Assembly: GCA_965261195.1 (NCBI GenBank)
Contig: OZ253455.1
Location: 1,674,001 to 1,738,000, forward strand
Length of the DNA stretch: 64,000 nucleotides
From: Bin87 sp965261195
GTDB lineage: Bacteria; Chloroflexota; Dehalococcoidia; Lucifugimonadales; UBA3495
Reading direction: 5' to 3'
Of this stretch, positions 32,761 through 42,047 are shown piece by piece (positions within the stretch are counted from its first letter, which is position 1; the number at the start of each line of letters is the position of its first letter). A program made the position numbers and the translations under genes. Under the pieces are notes generated by a model. The model did not search any database and was not told the DNA's origin. It saw nothing but the letters and a program-made list of their open reading frames with translations.

Positions 32761-33180
32761 TCATGGACTTATGCCCAACAAACCAGGACAAACCCGCAAC
32801 AGTTCTGTCGCTTCTGCCCAAGAGAGTTCAGGGCCACCCATGATTATAGACGTACCGATAATTCCATGGGTTATTTTTTCGTCGGTGTATTTTTGGCGCG
32901 TCCTGAGACTAAACCACTCGCCCGCAGCTTGGAGCCCTCGGCACTTGGGTAGCCGACGATCTGCGGTGGGCCGAGCCAATGCCGGCCTGGCCGTGGGTGC
33001 CACGGTGGTAACGGGTGAAGATTGTTCAGCCACGGCGGTTTGCACGGCGACCTGGATGGTTGCCGGCAAATCCGGCGTCAGGGTTGGCAGTTCGCCGGAG
33101 GACTGCGCTGATGAGCAGCCCAGCATCCCTACAGGGGCAATCAAAGTCAGGATAATTAATGTTTTTCGCATTGGATACAT
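32761..33180 (-). CDS. predicted small lipoprotein
   Basis: 139 residues. The signal sequence (KTLIILTLIAPVGMLGC) ends in a lipobox with Cys22, followed by a Thr/Pro/Ala-rich linker (residues about 30-75) and a short C-terminal domain (KCRGLQAAGEWF, WAEATELLRVCPGLLG). It is probably anchored to the outer face of the membrane. The function is unknown. The start is ATG 33180 or 33171; neither has a clear ribosome site. Confidence 0.6.
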   Translation of the reverse strand: MYPMRKTLIILTLIAPVGMLGCSSAQSSGELPTLTPDLPATIQVAVQTAVAEQSSPVTTVAPTARPALARPTADRRLPKCRGLQAAGEWFSLRTRQKYTDEKITHGIIGTSIIMGGPELSWAEATELLRVCPGLLGISP

Positions 33181-33362
33181 CTATTCAACCAGTGTCGTCA
33201 GTTTGAAAGAAAGAAGGTGAAAACGCCATTGGCTGCGGTTCGGCTACCAGCATAGCCGGTGATAACAGGGGGTGCCGTAAAGAGACCCTGGCATTGAAGT
33301 GTAGCCGGGTTTGGCGAGCGTGGGATGATGCGGTGCCATTGGCCATATTCCTGGCGTTCTCA

Positions 33363-34124
33363 TCAATTTATACAGCCCAAGTCGCGGACAAGTTGGGCCG
33401 ATCGATTTGCGATTGCGGTTCTCAACTCGGAAGTAACACCGAACGATGATTGCAGATTAGTGCCCCAGGCAATAACACTAACCCGGTCAAATAACGTACC
33501 ACAATACAAATAAGTATCGTACCGTCCTAAACCAACAATCGTATCAACTTCGTCTAGTGTTGCCCCTAATCTCCGTTGCAGCTGATCTATAACACCTCTA
33601 CCATTGACCAACAGTAGCCTAATATCGTCATTCGACAACTGCTGTCTGATAAACTCTGCATCGGCATCCATCAGCCGATTTTGCAATTCCCGTGGCTGTA
33701 ACTTGCTCCACGTGGGGTTTGTTGCCCATTGCACCAGGTCCAGGTGACAGGCCGAACCGTCGTAATACGACGCACCACAGGCTTGCAAAACCTGTTCCAG
33801 TTGGTCAAACCACCGTCGGTACGGGTTGTGCTGAAAGTACGAATCGCAATCCTGCACCACCTTCGCAATTACGCTTGCCGGGGCATTTGTAAGGTCAGAA
33901 ACCCCCAGGGACTGGTGTGTAGCCAGTCGTCGTTCCGGGCCGGCAAGCATCCTTCCGGCATCGTCCAGGAATTCATGCCAGCTGGGGTTGAGGCCCAGCG
34001 TGGCCACCGTAGCCGCCCGCGCGTTCCCAAAAGCAACAACCGGAGTTGAGCGGGGGACAACGCATGAACCGGGAGGAATCGGGCGACGTATGCGCCGGTC
34101 AATATAATTTGGGATTTCGGTCAT
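33363..34124 (-). CDS. hypothetical protein, possibly uracil-DNA glycosylase-like fold
   Basis: 253 residues. VVAFGNARAATVATLGLNPSWHEF near residues 29-52 resembles the first strand and loop (LGxNPS) of uracil-DNA-glycosylase-like proteins, and a later LLLVNGRGVIDQL strand fits the same fold. The residues expected for catalysis are not clear to me, so this is a weak fold guess. It ends before a stretch (33181-33362) in which I see nothing. Confidence 0.5.
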   Translation of the reverse strand: MTEIPNYIDRRIRRPIPPGSCVVPRSTPVVAFGNARAATVATLGLNPSWHEFLDDAGRMLAGPERRLATHQSLGVSDLTNAPASVIAKVVQDCDSYFQHNPYRRWFDQLEQVLQACGASYYDGSACHLDLVQWATNPTWSKLQPRELQNRLMDADAEFIRQQLSNDDIRLLLVNGRGVIDQLQRRLGATLDEVDTIVGLGRYDTYLYCGTLFDRVSVIAWGTNLQSSFGVTSELRTAIANRSAQLVRDLGCIN

Positions 34125-34132
34125 CGTTGTTA

Positions 34133-34498
34133 CTATTGGCGGCTCATCCGCAGGGCGTGGGTTGGCGCTAACCGCTGCCGCACCGGGTCAACGGCAAGCA
34201 GCGCGCCTTCCAGAGCGTAAGCTCCGAGCAGTGCGGGGGCGCCTTCGCCAACAAAGACTACGATGGTGGTCGTCTCTACGCCCTCAATGCGGATGCGGGC
34301 CTCGCCTATCTCATCGTCCACAACGCTTCCGTCGGCTAGCTCCGATTGGATACGACGATATGGTACTACGCCCAGCTCATGGAGCAGGGTTGCCGGCAGG
34401 CAGGTGTAGGTGGAGCCGGTATCTACCAACGCATCTACGGTCTCGGAGCGAGTACCGTCTGCGGAGATGATTTCTATGGGGCAGCTGAAGGTTCCCAT
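34133..34498 (-). CDS. clan AA (retropepsin-like) aspartic protease
   Basis: About 121 residues with the single aspartic motif DALVDTGSTYTCLP (DTG) and a C-terminal LLGAYALEG strand matching the hydrophobic-hydrophobic-Gly motif of retropepsin folds. One domain means it must act as a dimer. ATG 34498 has AGGGA about 10 bases upstream. ATG 34507 overlaps the stop of the preceding enoyl-CoA hydratase gene and cannot be excluded. Either way, the gene is coupled to the hydratase gene. Confidence 0.75.
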   Translation of the reverse strand: MGTFSCPIEIISADGTRSETVDALVDTGSTYTCLPATLLHELGVVPYRRIQSELADGSVVDDEIGEARIRIEGVETTTIVVFVGEGAPALLGAYALEGALLAVDPVRQRLAPTHALRMSRQ

Positions 34499-34499
34499 A

Positions 34500-35306
34500 T
34501 CAAGCATCCCTGGCTGACGGATACTCGGGCCTCCGGCGTTCGCGCAGGGCGGCGAGGCCTTCTTTTACGTCGTCGCCGAAGAAGCCCAACGCCTCCGCCA
34601 GCAGCGAGTAGTCGAAGGCGGTGTGGCCGGCTTGACGCAGCCACTGGTTCAATGCTCGCTTGGTGAAACGGATGGCCGGCTGCGGACCGTCGGCGAGGCG
34701 TTTGGCGACGCGCATGGCCGTGTCCATCAGCTCGTCTCGTGGCACGCACATACTGACCAGGCCGATGCGCTCGGCTTCTTTGCCGTCCAGGAAGTCGCAG
34801 GTGAGCAGATAATACTTGGCCTTGGCCATGCCGCAGAGCAGGGGCCAGATGATGGCGGCGTGGTCGCCGGCGGCGACGCCCAGGCGGATGTGGCCGTCGG
34901 TGATGCGCGCATCCTCGGCGGCGATGGAGATGTCGGCCATCAGCGCCACCGCCAGACCCGCGCCGACCGCCACTCCATTGATTGCGGAGATGACCGGCTT
35001 GTCCAGGTTCAGAATGTTATAGACGATGTCGCCGGCTTCCCGGGTGTTCTGGGCGACGATGGCCGGGTTGTCGATGGCCTGTTCGATCATATCGAAGTCG
35101 CCGCCGGCAGAAAATGCCTCGCCGGCGCCGGTAACCACGGCCACGCGCACCTCGGGGTCGGCGGCAATGTCCAGCCAGATGCGGCTCAGTTCATTGTGGA
35201 GCCGAAAGTTGGTGGAGTTCAGGGACTCCGGCCGGTTCATCGTCAACGTAATGATGCCGTCGGCTTTTTCAATCAGCAGGTGTTGGTATGAGGAATAGTC
35301 GGTCAT
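34500..35306 (-). CDS. enoyl-CoA hydratase/isomerase family protein
   Basis: 268 residues, crotonase fold. It has GIITLTMNRPESLNS, then the oxyanion-hole strand GEAFSAGGDFDMIE and the second loop INGVAVGAGLAVALMADI. The usual catalytic Glu in the GGxxEL position appears replaced (ITDGHIRLGVAAGDHAAIIW), so hydratase activity is not certain. It could be an isomerase or another crotonase type. ATG 35306 gives the family's normal N-terminus. It lies among CoA-transferase and SDR genes on the same strand. Confidence 0.85.
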   Translation of the reverse strand: MTDYSSYQHLLIEKADGIITLTMNRPESLNSTNFRLHNELSRIWLDIAADPEVRVAVVTGAGEAFSAGGDFDMIEQAIDNPAIVAQNTREAGDIVYNILNLDKPVISAINGVAVGAGLAVALMADISIAAEDARITDGHIRLGVAAGDHAAIIWPLLCGMAKAKYYLLTCDFLDGKEAERIGLVSMCVPRDELMDTAMRVAKRLADGPQPAIRFTKRALNQWLRQAGHTAFDYSLLAEALGFFGDDVKEGLAALRERRRPEYPSARDA

Positions 35307-35334
35307 GTCACGCTCGCTCTGAGTGTAATTCGTA

Positions 35335-35871
35335 CTAGTCATCAGCCGGCGTCGGCTCAAAATCGGGCGGCAGATCAAAAGTGGGCCGGCCGTCGTCGCG
35401 GTGGCTGTGGGCCAGGATGGCCCGCATCAGCTGGTGGTGGCTGCGCTGCATATCCTCTCGCAACTGGTACTGGCCGCGCAGAATATCCTCTCTAAACTCG
35501 CGCTGGCTGCGCAGAATATCCTCTCGCAACTGGTCCTGGCTGCGCAGAATTTCTTCCCGCAACTGGTCCTGGCTGCTGCGAATTTCTTCCCGCAGTTGGT
35601 CCTGGCTGCGTTGAATTTCTTCCCGAAACAGGCTCTGGCTGTGCTGCATATCCTCCCGCAGCTGGTCATTGCTGTGTTGCAGATCTTCCCGCAGCTGCTG
35701 CATACCTTCCTGCAGCTGCTTGACACTCCCCTGCACTCCGCCCAGTTCCTGCTGGACGTTGCCCATGCGCAGCCATAGCGCGCTGAGTATCACCATGAAG
35801 ACCGTCAACATCGCTCCATAGAACGCTGCTACGATGGAAAACACAGTGATTATTCCGCTAATACCATCCAT
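35335..35871 (-). CDS. membrane-anchored coiled-coil protein with 11-residue repeats
   Basis: 178 residues. One N-terminal transmembrane helix (about residues 8-34) is followed by about ten near-perfect 11-residue repeats of the type SQDQLREEI-x-R (residues about 55-150), encoded by 33-bp units, and a short acidic tail (PDFEPTPADD). Eleven-residue periodicity predicts a long, weakly right-handed coiled coil projecting from the membrane. No enzyme motif. The near-identical DNA units make it prone to length change. Confidence 0.7.
   Translation of the reverse strand: MDGISGIITVFSIVAAFYGAMLTVFMVILSALWLRMGNVQQELGGVQGSVKQLQEGMQQLREDLQHSNDQLREDMQHSQSLFREEIQRSQDQLREEIRSSQDQLREEILRSQDQLREDILRSQREFREDILRGQYQLREDMQRSHHQLMRAILAHSHRDDGRPTFDLPPDFEPTPADD
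35420..35680. repeat. 33-bp tandem repeats coding the coiled coil
   Basis: About eight copies of a 33-base unit (TCGCAACTGGTCCTGGCTGC on the plus strand, with variants) lie inside the gene at 35335-35871. The length keeps the frame. Confidence 0.75.
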
Positions 35872-35919
35872 ACATCCGTTCTCCAGACACGCCCTTGCGA
35901 CGGCTCTGCAAGGCCAATA

Positions 35920-37128
35920 CTACCAGACGATTTCAGCGTTCTGTAGGGCGACTAGTTCCGCCTCGTCCATACCCAGCAGGCCGCAGAATACTTCGTGGTT
36001 GTGTTCGCCGAGGTCGGGTGTCCAGCGGTCAACGGCGGCGGGAGTCTGGGAGAAGCGCCAGGGCGGGGCGACGGCGCGCTGCTCTCCCTTGGTGGGATGC
36101 GTCACCAGCGGAAATGCGTCGCGCCCGGTCAGATGGGGGTCGTTCAGCAGTTGTTCGGCAGACCGGGAGGGGAAGGCGGCGATGCCGGCGGATTGCAGCA
36201 GCGCGGTTACTGCGTCGGCGGAGCGGTGGCGCGTCCATTCGGACAGCTTCGCTTCCAGGGTATCCTGATTTTGCCAGCGCAGGAACGCGTCGCCGTATTC
36301 GCCATCGTCAGCCCACGCCGGATTGCCCATCGCCTGCTTGAGGGCATCCCACTGTTCGTCGCCGTCAACGGCAATGGTTACCCAGGCATCTTCGCCGTGG
36401 CAGGGGAACACGCCGTGGGGAGCCATGGCGTCGTCCCGGTTGCCCAGACGGATGGCATCGCGCCCGTTCATGGCGTTGTCCAGCAGGGTGTGGCCCATAA
36501 AGGCGGTGGCGATGTCCCGCACCGCAACGTCGGCGCGCTGGCCGATCTGGTGGTTGCGGTGGGCACACAGGGCGGCCACGGCGGAGAAGGCGGCCATCAT
36601 TCCGCCGGTGTGGTCCATGGCGTGGCGGAGCTCAACCGGCGGCCCATCGGCGTAGCCCGTCATGTAACCCAGGCCACCCAGGGCGGCGAACATCGGCGCA
36701 TAGCCGGCGTAGGTCGCTTCCGGCCCGGTCTGCCCGTTGGACGACAGCGACACCATGATGATGTCCGGTTTGATTTCTCGCAGCTGCGGATAGCCCAAAC
36801 CGAGGCGATCCATAACGCCCGGTCGGAAGTTTTCCAGCGCCACGTCGGAGATACGCACCAGGTCGTAGGCCAGTTCCAGCGCCCGGGGTTCCTTCAGGTT
36901 GAGGGTAACCGAGCGTTTGCCGGCGTTGACTTGCTCGAATGACGACGGCGGCTTGCCGTACATGGCGTGAGGCCGGCGGGTGATGTCCAGCCGCGCCGCC
37001 GACTCTACCTTGATTACGTCCGCGCCCAGCGATGCCAGAATCATGCCGGCAAATGGGCCGGCGGCGTGTACCGAAAAATCGGCCACGCGCACGCCGGCGA
37101 GGGGGGCGGGCGATACGGAGCTAGTCAT
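35920..37128 (-). CDS. CaiB/BaiF family CoA-transferase
   Basis: 402 residues, second class III CoA-transferase of the window: LAGVRVADFSVHAAGPFAGMILASLGADVIKVE, GKRSVTLNLKEP, RPGVMDRLGLGY, SSNGQTGPEA, then the MDHTGGMMAAFSAVAAL segment. The start ATG 37128 overlaps the stop of the upstream membrane-protein gene. It is in a minus-strand run with the SDR gene and the enoyl-CoA hydratase gene, which fits acyl-CoA degradation. Confidence 0.88.
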   Translation of the reverse strand: MTSSVSPAPLAGVRVADFSVHAAGPFAGMILASLGADVIKVESAARLDITRRPHAMYGKPPSSFEQVNAGKRSVTLNLKEPRALELAYDLVRISDVALENFRPGVMDRLGLGYPQLREIKPDIIMVSLSSNGQTGPEATYAGYAPMFAALGGLGYMTGYADGPPVELRHAMDHTGGMMAAFSAVAALCAHRNHQIGQRADVAVRDIATAFMGHTLLDNAMNGRDAIRLGNRDDAMAPHGVFPCHGEDAWVTIAVDGDEQWDALKQAMGNPAWADDGEYGDAFLRWQNQDTLEAKLSEWTRHRSADAVTALLQSAGIAAFPSRSAEQLLNDPHLTGRDAFPLVTHPTKGEQRAVAPPWRFSQTPAAVDRWTPDLGEHNHEVFCGLLGMDEAELVALQNAEIVW

Positions 37129-37534
37129 TGGTCGAGCCGTTTTCATATCGCGCCTGATATTCCTGGAGCAGGGACGGTATGAGGTCTGGGTTGCTACGAG
37201 CAGCTGCACTGAGTACGGTCAGAATTGCCTGAATTTCCTTTCGCTCCTCATTACGTATTTCTTTACGTATTTCTTTACGACCTTCTTCGCGGGCCTGTTC
37301 AATTCGGCGGCGTCGCTCCGCTAATGCGATAAACATCCTTCCTCCCAATTCGATCAGGATTGACAGGGAAAGGGACACGAAAACGCCCCACTCCCAAAGT
37401 CCCATAACCGATGATGGCGTGTTTTGCCAGCTCCATTGGTGTCCTTGCGCCCATAGTGTCAGCAGGTTAATGGGCCAGATTCCCAGCGCGATAAACGGGA
37501 TATGTTTCAGCGCTCCCGGTGGTATTTCAATCAT
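37121..37534 (-). CDS. small membrane protein with charged coiled-coil tail
   Basis: 137 residues. Two hydrophobic helices (residues about 11-30 and 45-66), then a highly charged helix with repeated RKEIRKEIR (residues about 72-100) and a C-terminal segment (ILTVLSAAARSNPDLIPSLLQEY). It is similar in plan to the proteins at 32060 and 42736. No known function. The last codons overlap the CoA-transferase start. Confidence 0.65.
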   Translation of the reverse strand: MIEIPPGALKHIPFIALGIWPINLLTLWAQGHQWSWQNTPSSVMGLWEWGVFVSLSLSILIELGGRMFIALAERRRRIEQAREEGRKEIRKEIRNEERKEIQAILTVLSAAARSNPDLIPSLLQEYQARYENGSTND

Positions 37535-37601
37535 AAATCCACCGGGCCTAATCTACCAGTGCAGCCGGATCTGTCCCCGGCGCCGGGTGCAACGGGATGT
37601 A

Positions 37602-38415
37602 TCAGTAATAAACGGCATTGCCGGTGCCGCCGCCGGCTGCAATCAGCTCGCCGGTGATGGCCCAGGCCTTGTCGGAGGCCAGAAACGCCGTCAGGTAACC
37701 AATCTCGGCAGCGTCGACCATGCGGCAGATGTGGTTGCCGCGGCCCGAACCGGGGGAGAAGTCCTGCTGTTCGGCCTCCTCTGGCGACACTCCCAACTGC
37801 TCGGCGCGGGCGGACAGCAGGCTGGGGGTGCGCTCCGTGCGCGTGGTGCCCGGGTGGATACAGTTAACGGTAATGCCGAACTGTCCCAGCTGGGAGGCCA
37901 GCGTCTTGGTCATGTGTACCATGGACACATTGCGCGCGCCGCCGGACAGGTTGCCGGCGTTGCGGGCGTTGAGCCCGCTGATGTTGACGATGCGACCGTA
38001 ACCCTGCTCTTTGAGCAAGGGAATCGCCGCCCGCGCGCACCGCACCCATAAACTTCACGTCGAAGTCGCTGATCAGGTCTTCGTCAACCAGCCCTTCGAT
38101 GGGGCCGGTGGCTGACGGGGAACCGCCGGGCAACGATGCGCTGTTGACCAGTATTTGCAGTCCGCCGAGGGCTTGCGCGGCCTCGTTGATGACCCGGTCC
38201 ACCTGGTCCCGCTGCGTGGCATCAAAGGACATGGGGACGATACGCCGGCCGGTAACCTCGGCAATCTCCGCCGCCGCCCGCTCCAGGTCTGGCATCGAGC
38301 GCGACGCCACCACCACATCCGCGCCCTCACGGGCCAGTTCCAGGGCGATTGCCTTGCCGATGCCCCGACTGGCGCCCCCTACAAACGCCTGTTTGCCTTG
38401 CAGTCCAAAATCCAT
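37602..38415 (-). pseudogene. short-chain dehydrogenase/reductase, broken by one frameshift
   Basis: Two overlapping frames make one SDR. The first (from ATG 38415) has the GGASRGIGKAIALELAREGADVVVASR cofactor-binding start and ends near FDVKFMGAVR. The second continues from RAAIPLLKEQGYGRIVNISG through the end at 37602. The break lies near 38030-38045 in a GC-rich stretch and needs a single-base change, so it could be a real mutation or a consensus error. The catalytic Ser (NISG) is kept, but the YxxxK Tyr is replaced (RNVSMVHMTK), as in a subgroup of SDR-like proteins. Confidence 0.75.
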
Positions 38416-38537
38416 AAAAGCGCCTCCATTATGTGAGTGTCAGTTGCCGTGGTATGTCAATGAGAGATAGCGGCATTTTAGCACGGCGGGATAGCCTTTT
38501 GACGGGGTACGGCGGACGCCGGTATCATACTGGCGCT

Positions 38538-41500
38538 ATGCCAGATTACCCTCGCATCCAACGCTATTACGAAAGCCTGCAACGGCTGGTTGCGGTCAGC
38601 GGTTCAGATAATGAGCTGGTTATACGGCCGGCTTTTCAGAACTGCCTGGCCGAATACTGCGCGGCGCACCGGGAAAATCTGACGCTGGTTCCCGAACTTC
38701 GTATGCCCTCCGGAGTTATTCCTGACGGGACGGTGAAGGATACGCTGCGGATGGCCAGGGGGTATTGGGAGGCCAAAGATTCCCACGATGACCTGGACGC
38801 TGAGATTGAGCGCAAGTTCAATATTGGCTACCCACGGGAAAACATCCTCTTTGAGGATTCGCGCAGCGCGGCGCTGATTCAGAGCGGGGAACAGGCAATG
38901 CGGGTTGATATGACCCGCCCCGCAGAGTTGCACCGGCTCATCCAGCGTTTCCTGGATTATGAACTGCCGGAGATCAACGAGTTTCGCCAGGCTCGTCAGC
39001 AATTCACGTCCGATTTGCCCTCGGTTCTAGCCAGCTTGCGCGAGGCCATTGAGGAGGCCGAGGCATTCAGCCGGAGCTATCAGGATGCCGTCGCCGGCTT
39101 TCTGGCCCTGTGCCAGCGGACCATCGGCCCGGCCGTTACGAATGCCGACGTGCGGGAGATGCTGTTGCAGCACATCCTCACCAAAGATATTTTCCTGCGC
39201 GTGTTCGCCGAAGACCAGTTCCACCGGGAGAACAACGTCGCCCGCCAGTTGGAAACTTTGGAGCAAACATTTTTCACCGGCGATGTGCGGCGTCAATCCA
39301 TTGACCGCCTGCGGACTTACTACGGCGCCGTGGGGCGGGCCGCCGATGAGATTGCCGACTACGCCGAGAAGCAGCAGTTCCTGAAGGCCATCTACGAGGA
39401 TTTTTACCGGGCTTACAACCCCGCCGCCGCCGACCGCCTGGGCGTCGTCTATACGCCCAACGAAGTGGTGGACTTCATCATCCGCGGCACGGACCACCTG
39501 CTGCAAAAACACTTCGGGCGCAGCCTGGCCGACCGGAACGTGCCGATACTGGACCCGGCCACCGGCACCGGAACCTTTGTTACCAACCTGATTAACTACC
39601 TGCCCGCCGACCGGCTGGAGCACAAGTACCGCCACGAAATACACGCCAACGAGGTGGCGATACTGCCCTACTATATCGCCAACCTGAACATTGAGTACAC
39701 CTACAAGGAGCGGACGGGGCAGTACCTGGAGTTTCCGAATCTGTGCTTTGTGGATACTTTGGACAACATGGACTGGCAGGGCGGCAGCGGCGGGGCGGTG
39801 CAACGGCAGGCGTCGTTCAACCTGGGCGGCCTCTCCGAAGAGAACTGGATACGGGTGCAGGAGCAGAACGAAAAGAGCATCAGCGTAATCATCGGCAACC
39901 CGCCGTACAACGCCAATCAGCAGAACGAAAACGACAACAACAAGAACCGGGAGTATCCCGAGATAGACCGGCGCATCAGCGAGACTTACATCAACGCCAG
40001 CACGGCGCAGAAGACCAAGCAGTACGATATGTACAAACGGTTCATCCGGTGGGCGTCGGACCGGCTGGATGATGATGGGATTATCGGGTTCGTCAGCAAC
40101 AGCGCATTCCTGAACGCCCGGCAGGATGACGGCTTTCGCAAGGTGATCGCCCAGGAATTTAACGAACTATGGGCGGTTGACCTGAAAGGCAATGCGCGCA
40201 CCAGTGGAGAGCGTCGCCGGCAGGAAGGCGGCAATGTCTTTGATGACAAAATCCGCGTCGGCGTTGCCATCTATTTCCTGGTGCGTAAGCAAGGCGCCGA
40301 TGGCTTCAAGATCTACTACGACGCCGTTGACGACTACGCCAAATCTCCTGATAAGGTTGATTACATCAAAGACAAAGCGTTTGATGCCTTTGACTTCGCT
40401 GAAATCGCCCCCGATGCTGACGGGCAGTGGCTCAACCAGTCCCACAGCGATTTTGAGACGCTGATTCCCCTTGCCAACCGGCAAACCAAGCTGGCCAAGA
40501 CGGTTGCCGATGAGCAGGCGGTGTTTGGGCTGTATTCGATGGGCGTAGTCACTAACCGTGACGAGTGGGTTTATGACTTTGACCCTCACGATCTTGGCAT
40601 AAAAGTACGTGCGCTAATCAACGAATACGAAGAAAGTCGCGCCGAACACGGTGGTAAAAACGTCGATGATAGCGTTCTTGGTACTAACATCAAATGGACA
40701 CGCGACCTCAAACGGCAGTTGCGTTTGGACATCCCCAATACGTTCGACAGGGAGAGCATAAGGCAAACTATATTCCGGCCCTTTGTGAGCAAGTCGCTGT
40801 ACTTCAATCAATCCTTGAACGAAATGCAGTATCAACTGCCGGAGGTTTTCCCCAGCGGTGCTAGCGATGAGAACATGGCAATCTGTTTTTGTGTCAACGG
40901 CAAAGGTTTCTATGCTCTTGCTACGGACAAGGTTGTCGACTTGCACTTCACCGGCGACACGCAATGCCTCCCCCTGTACCGCTACACACCCGACGGCGAG
41001 CGGGTGAGCAACATCACCGAGTGGGGGTTGCGGCAGTTTCGGGAGCATTACGGCGACGACGGCATCACCGCCGAGGATGTTTTCGCCTACGTCTATGCCA
41101 TGCTGCACGACCCGGCCTATCGGCAGAAGTACGAGGTTGACCTGCTGCGCGAGTTCCCGCGGGTGTACTTTCAGACCGAGTTTGCCGAGTTTGTGCGGCT
41201 GGGGCAGGAGCTGCTGGACTGGCATCTGGGGTTTGAAACCGTCGAACCCTACCCACTGGAACGGCGGGATAAGGACGAGGTAACGCCAACGCGGGCCATC
41301 CTGCGGGCGGACAAAGAGCGCAACATAATCACGCTGGACGAACAGACCACGCTGGCCGGCGTGCCCTGGCAAGCGTGGGTGTACCAATTGGGCAGCCGCT
41401 CCCCCGTGGAGTGGATACTCGACCAGTACAAGGAACGCAAGCCCCGCGACCCTACTATCGCCGAAAAGTTCAACACCTATCGTTTCTCCGACCACAAGGA

Positions 41501-41711
41501 ACGGGTAATCGACCTGCTACAGCGCGTCTGCACCGTCAGTGTCAAGACGATGGAGATTGTCGACCTCAAAATTGACGTGCTTACGGATATTGACCCAGAC
41601 GAGGGGTTGGAATGGCGGCCCGACTTTGAGATGGATCTGATAGAGCAAACGGCGCTGGCCAACCCCACGATGCCAATTGAAGGAGTGCTCCGCCGGCTGG
41701 GACTAGATTAG
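38538..41711 (+). CDS. single-chain restriction-modification enzyme (type ISP-like N6-adenine methyltransferase with nuclease domain)
   Basis: 1057 residues. The N-terminal part has a PD-(D/E)XK-like site (Asp63 in IPDGTV, Glu78-Ala-Lys80 in GYWEAKD). A helical middle region follows, then the methyltransferase core with motif I DPATGTGTF from Asp339 and motif IV NPPY from Asn454, then a C-terminal target-recognition region (from about residue 800) typical of type ISP enzymes. I see no helicase motifs, so it differs from full ISP enzymes, which translocate. ATG 38538 is the start. The stop overlaps the RelE-like start (TAGTG). Confidence 0.85.
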   Translation: MPDYPRIQRYYESLQRLVAVSGSDNELVIRPAFQNCLAEYCAAHRENLTLVPELRMPSGVIPDGTVKDTLRMARGYWEAKDSHDDLDAEIERKFNIGYPRENILFEDSRSAALIQSGEQAMRVDMTRPAELHRLIQRFLDYELPEINEFRQARQQFTSDLPSVLASLREAIEEAEAFSRSYQDAVAGFLALCQRTIGPAVTNADVREMLLQHILTKDIFLRVFAEDQFHRENNVARQLETLEQTFFTGDVRRQSIDRLRTYYGAVGRAADEIADYAEKQQFLKAIYEDFYRAYNPAAADRLGVVYTPNEVVDFIIRGTDHLLQKHFGRSLADRNVPILDPATGTGTFVTNLINYLPADRLEHKYRHEIHANEVAILPYYIANLNIEYTYKERTGQYLEFPNLCFVDTLDNMDWQGGSGGAVQRQASFNLGGLSEENWIRVQEQNEKSISVIIGNPPYNANQQNENDNNKNREYPEIDRRISETYINASTAQKTKQYDMYKRFIRWASDRLDDDGIIGFVSNSAFLNARQDDGFRKVIAQEFNELWAVDLKGNARTSGERRRQEGGNVFDDKIRVGVAIYFLVRKQGADGFKIYYDAVDDYAKSPDKVDYIKDKAFDAFDFAEIAPDADGQWLNQSHSDFETLIPLANRQTKLAKTVADEQAVFGLYSMGVVTNRDEWVYDFDPHDLGIKVRALINEYEESRAEHGGKNVDDSVLGTNIKWTRDLKRQLRLDIPNTFDRESIRQTIFRPFVSKSLYFNQSLNEMQYQLPEVFPSGASDENMAICFCVNGKGFYALATDKVVDLHFTGDTQCLPLYRYTPDGERVSNITEWGLRQFREHYGDDGITAEDVFAYVYAMLHDPAYRQKYEVDLLREFPRVYFQTEFAEFVRLGQELLDWHLGFETVEPYPLERRDKDEVTPTRAILRADKERNIITLDEQTTLAGVPWQAWVYQLGSRSPVEWILDQYKERKPRDPTIAEKFNTYRFSDHKERVIDLLQRVCTVSVKTMEIVDLKIDVLTDIDPDEGLEWRPDFEMDLIEQTALANPTMPIEGVLRRLGLD

Positions 41712-41974
41712 TGCCATACTCCCTGGAGTTCGAGGAGCACGCCCGTCGTGATTTGTCTCGCCTGGACGCGCGAATGGAGCAACAGGTACTCAGCAAACTG
41801 AACGATTTGGCCGGAACGGCCGGAACGGCTCGGCACCACGCCTTGACCGGCCAATATCGCGGCCAGTTTCGGCTACGGGCGGGTGATTACCGGGCCCGGT
41901 ACGAACTCTCTCACGTCAACCGCCGTATAATCGTCCTCCGCGTCCAGCACCGCCGCGAAGCATATCGACGATAA
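41711..41974 (+). CDS. RelE/ParE family toxin-like protein
   Basis: 87 residues: YSLEFEEHARRDLSRLD at the N-terminus and ALTGQYRGQFRLRAGDYRARYEL with a C-terminal HRREAYRR, the pattern of RelE-type ribosome-dependent mRNA interferases. The GTG start overlaps the previous stop by one base (TAGTG), so translation is tied to the restriction-modification gene. No antitoxin gene stands directly beside it; the nearest candidate is at 42048. Confidence 0.8.
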   Translation: MPYSLEFEEHARRDLSRLDARMEQQVLSKLNDLAGTAGTARHHALTGQYRGQFRLRAGDYRARYELSHVNRRIIVLRVQHRREAYRR

Positions 41975-42000
41975 CCGGAGTCAAGCCCCGCACACCATCC

Positions 42001-42037
42001 CGCTACAATAAGCGCACTCAACACAATTTGCTGCATG
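42001..42037 (+). promoter_or_regulatory. repeated promoter-like leader, copy 1
   Basis: CGCTACAATAAGCGCACTCA followed by AACACAATTTGCTGC. TACAAT (42004-42009) is a -10-like element 39 bases before the antitoxin ATG. The same leader recurs at 42581 and 43361. Confidence 0.5.
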
Positions 42038-42047
42038 GAGAATAACG

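Noticed and set aside
35400..35680. Regular repeats that could suggest a CRISPR array or satellite
   Set aside because: The 33-bp units are continuous coding repeats of a coiled coil, with no unique spacers.
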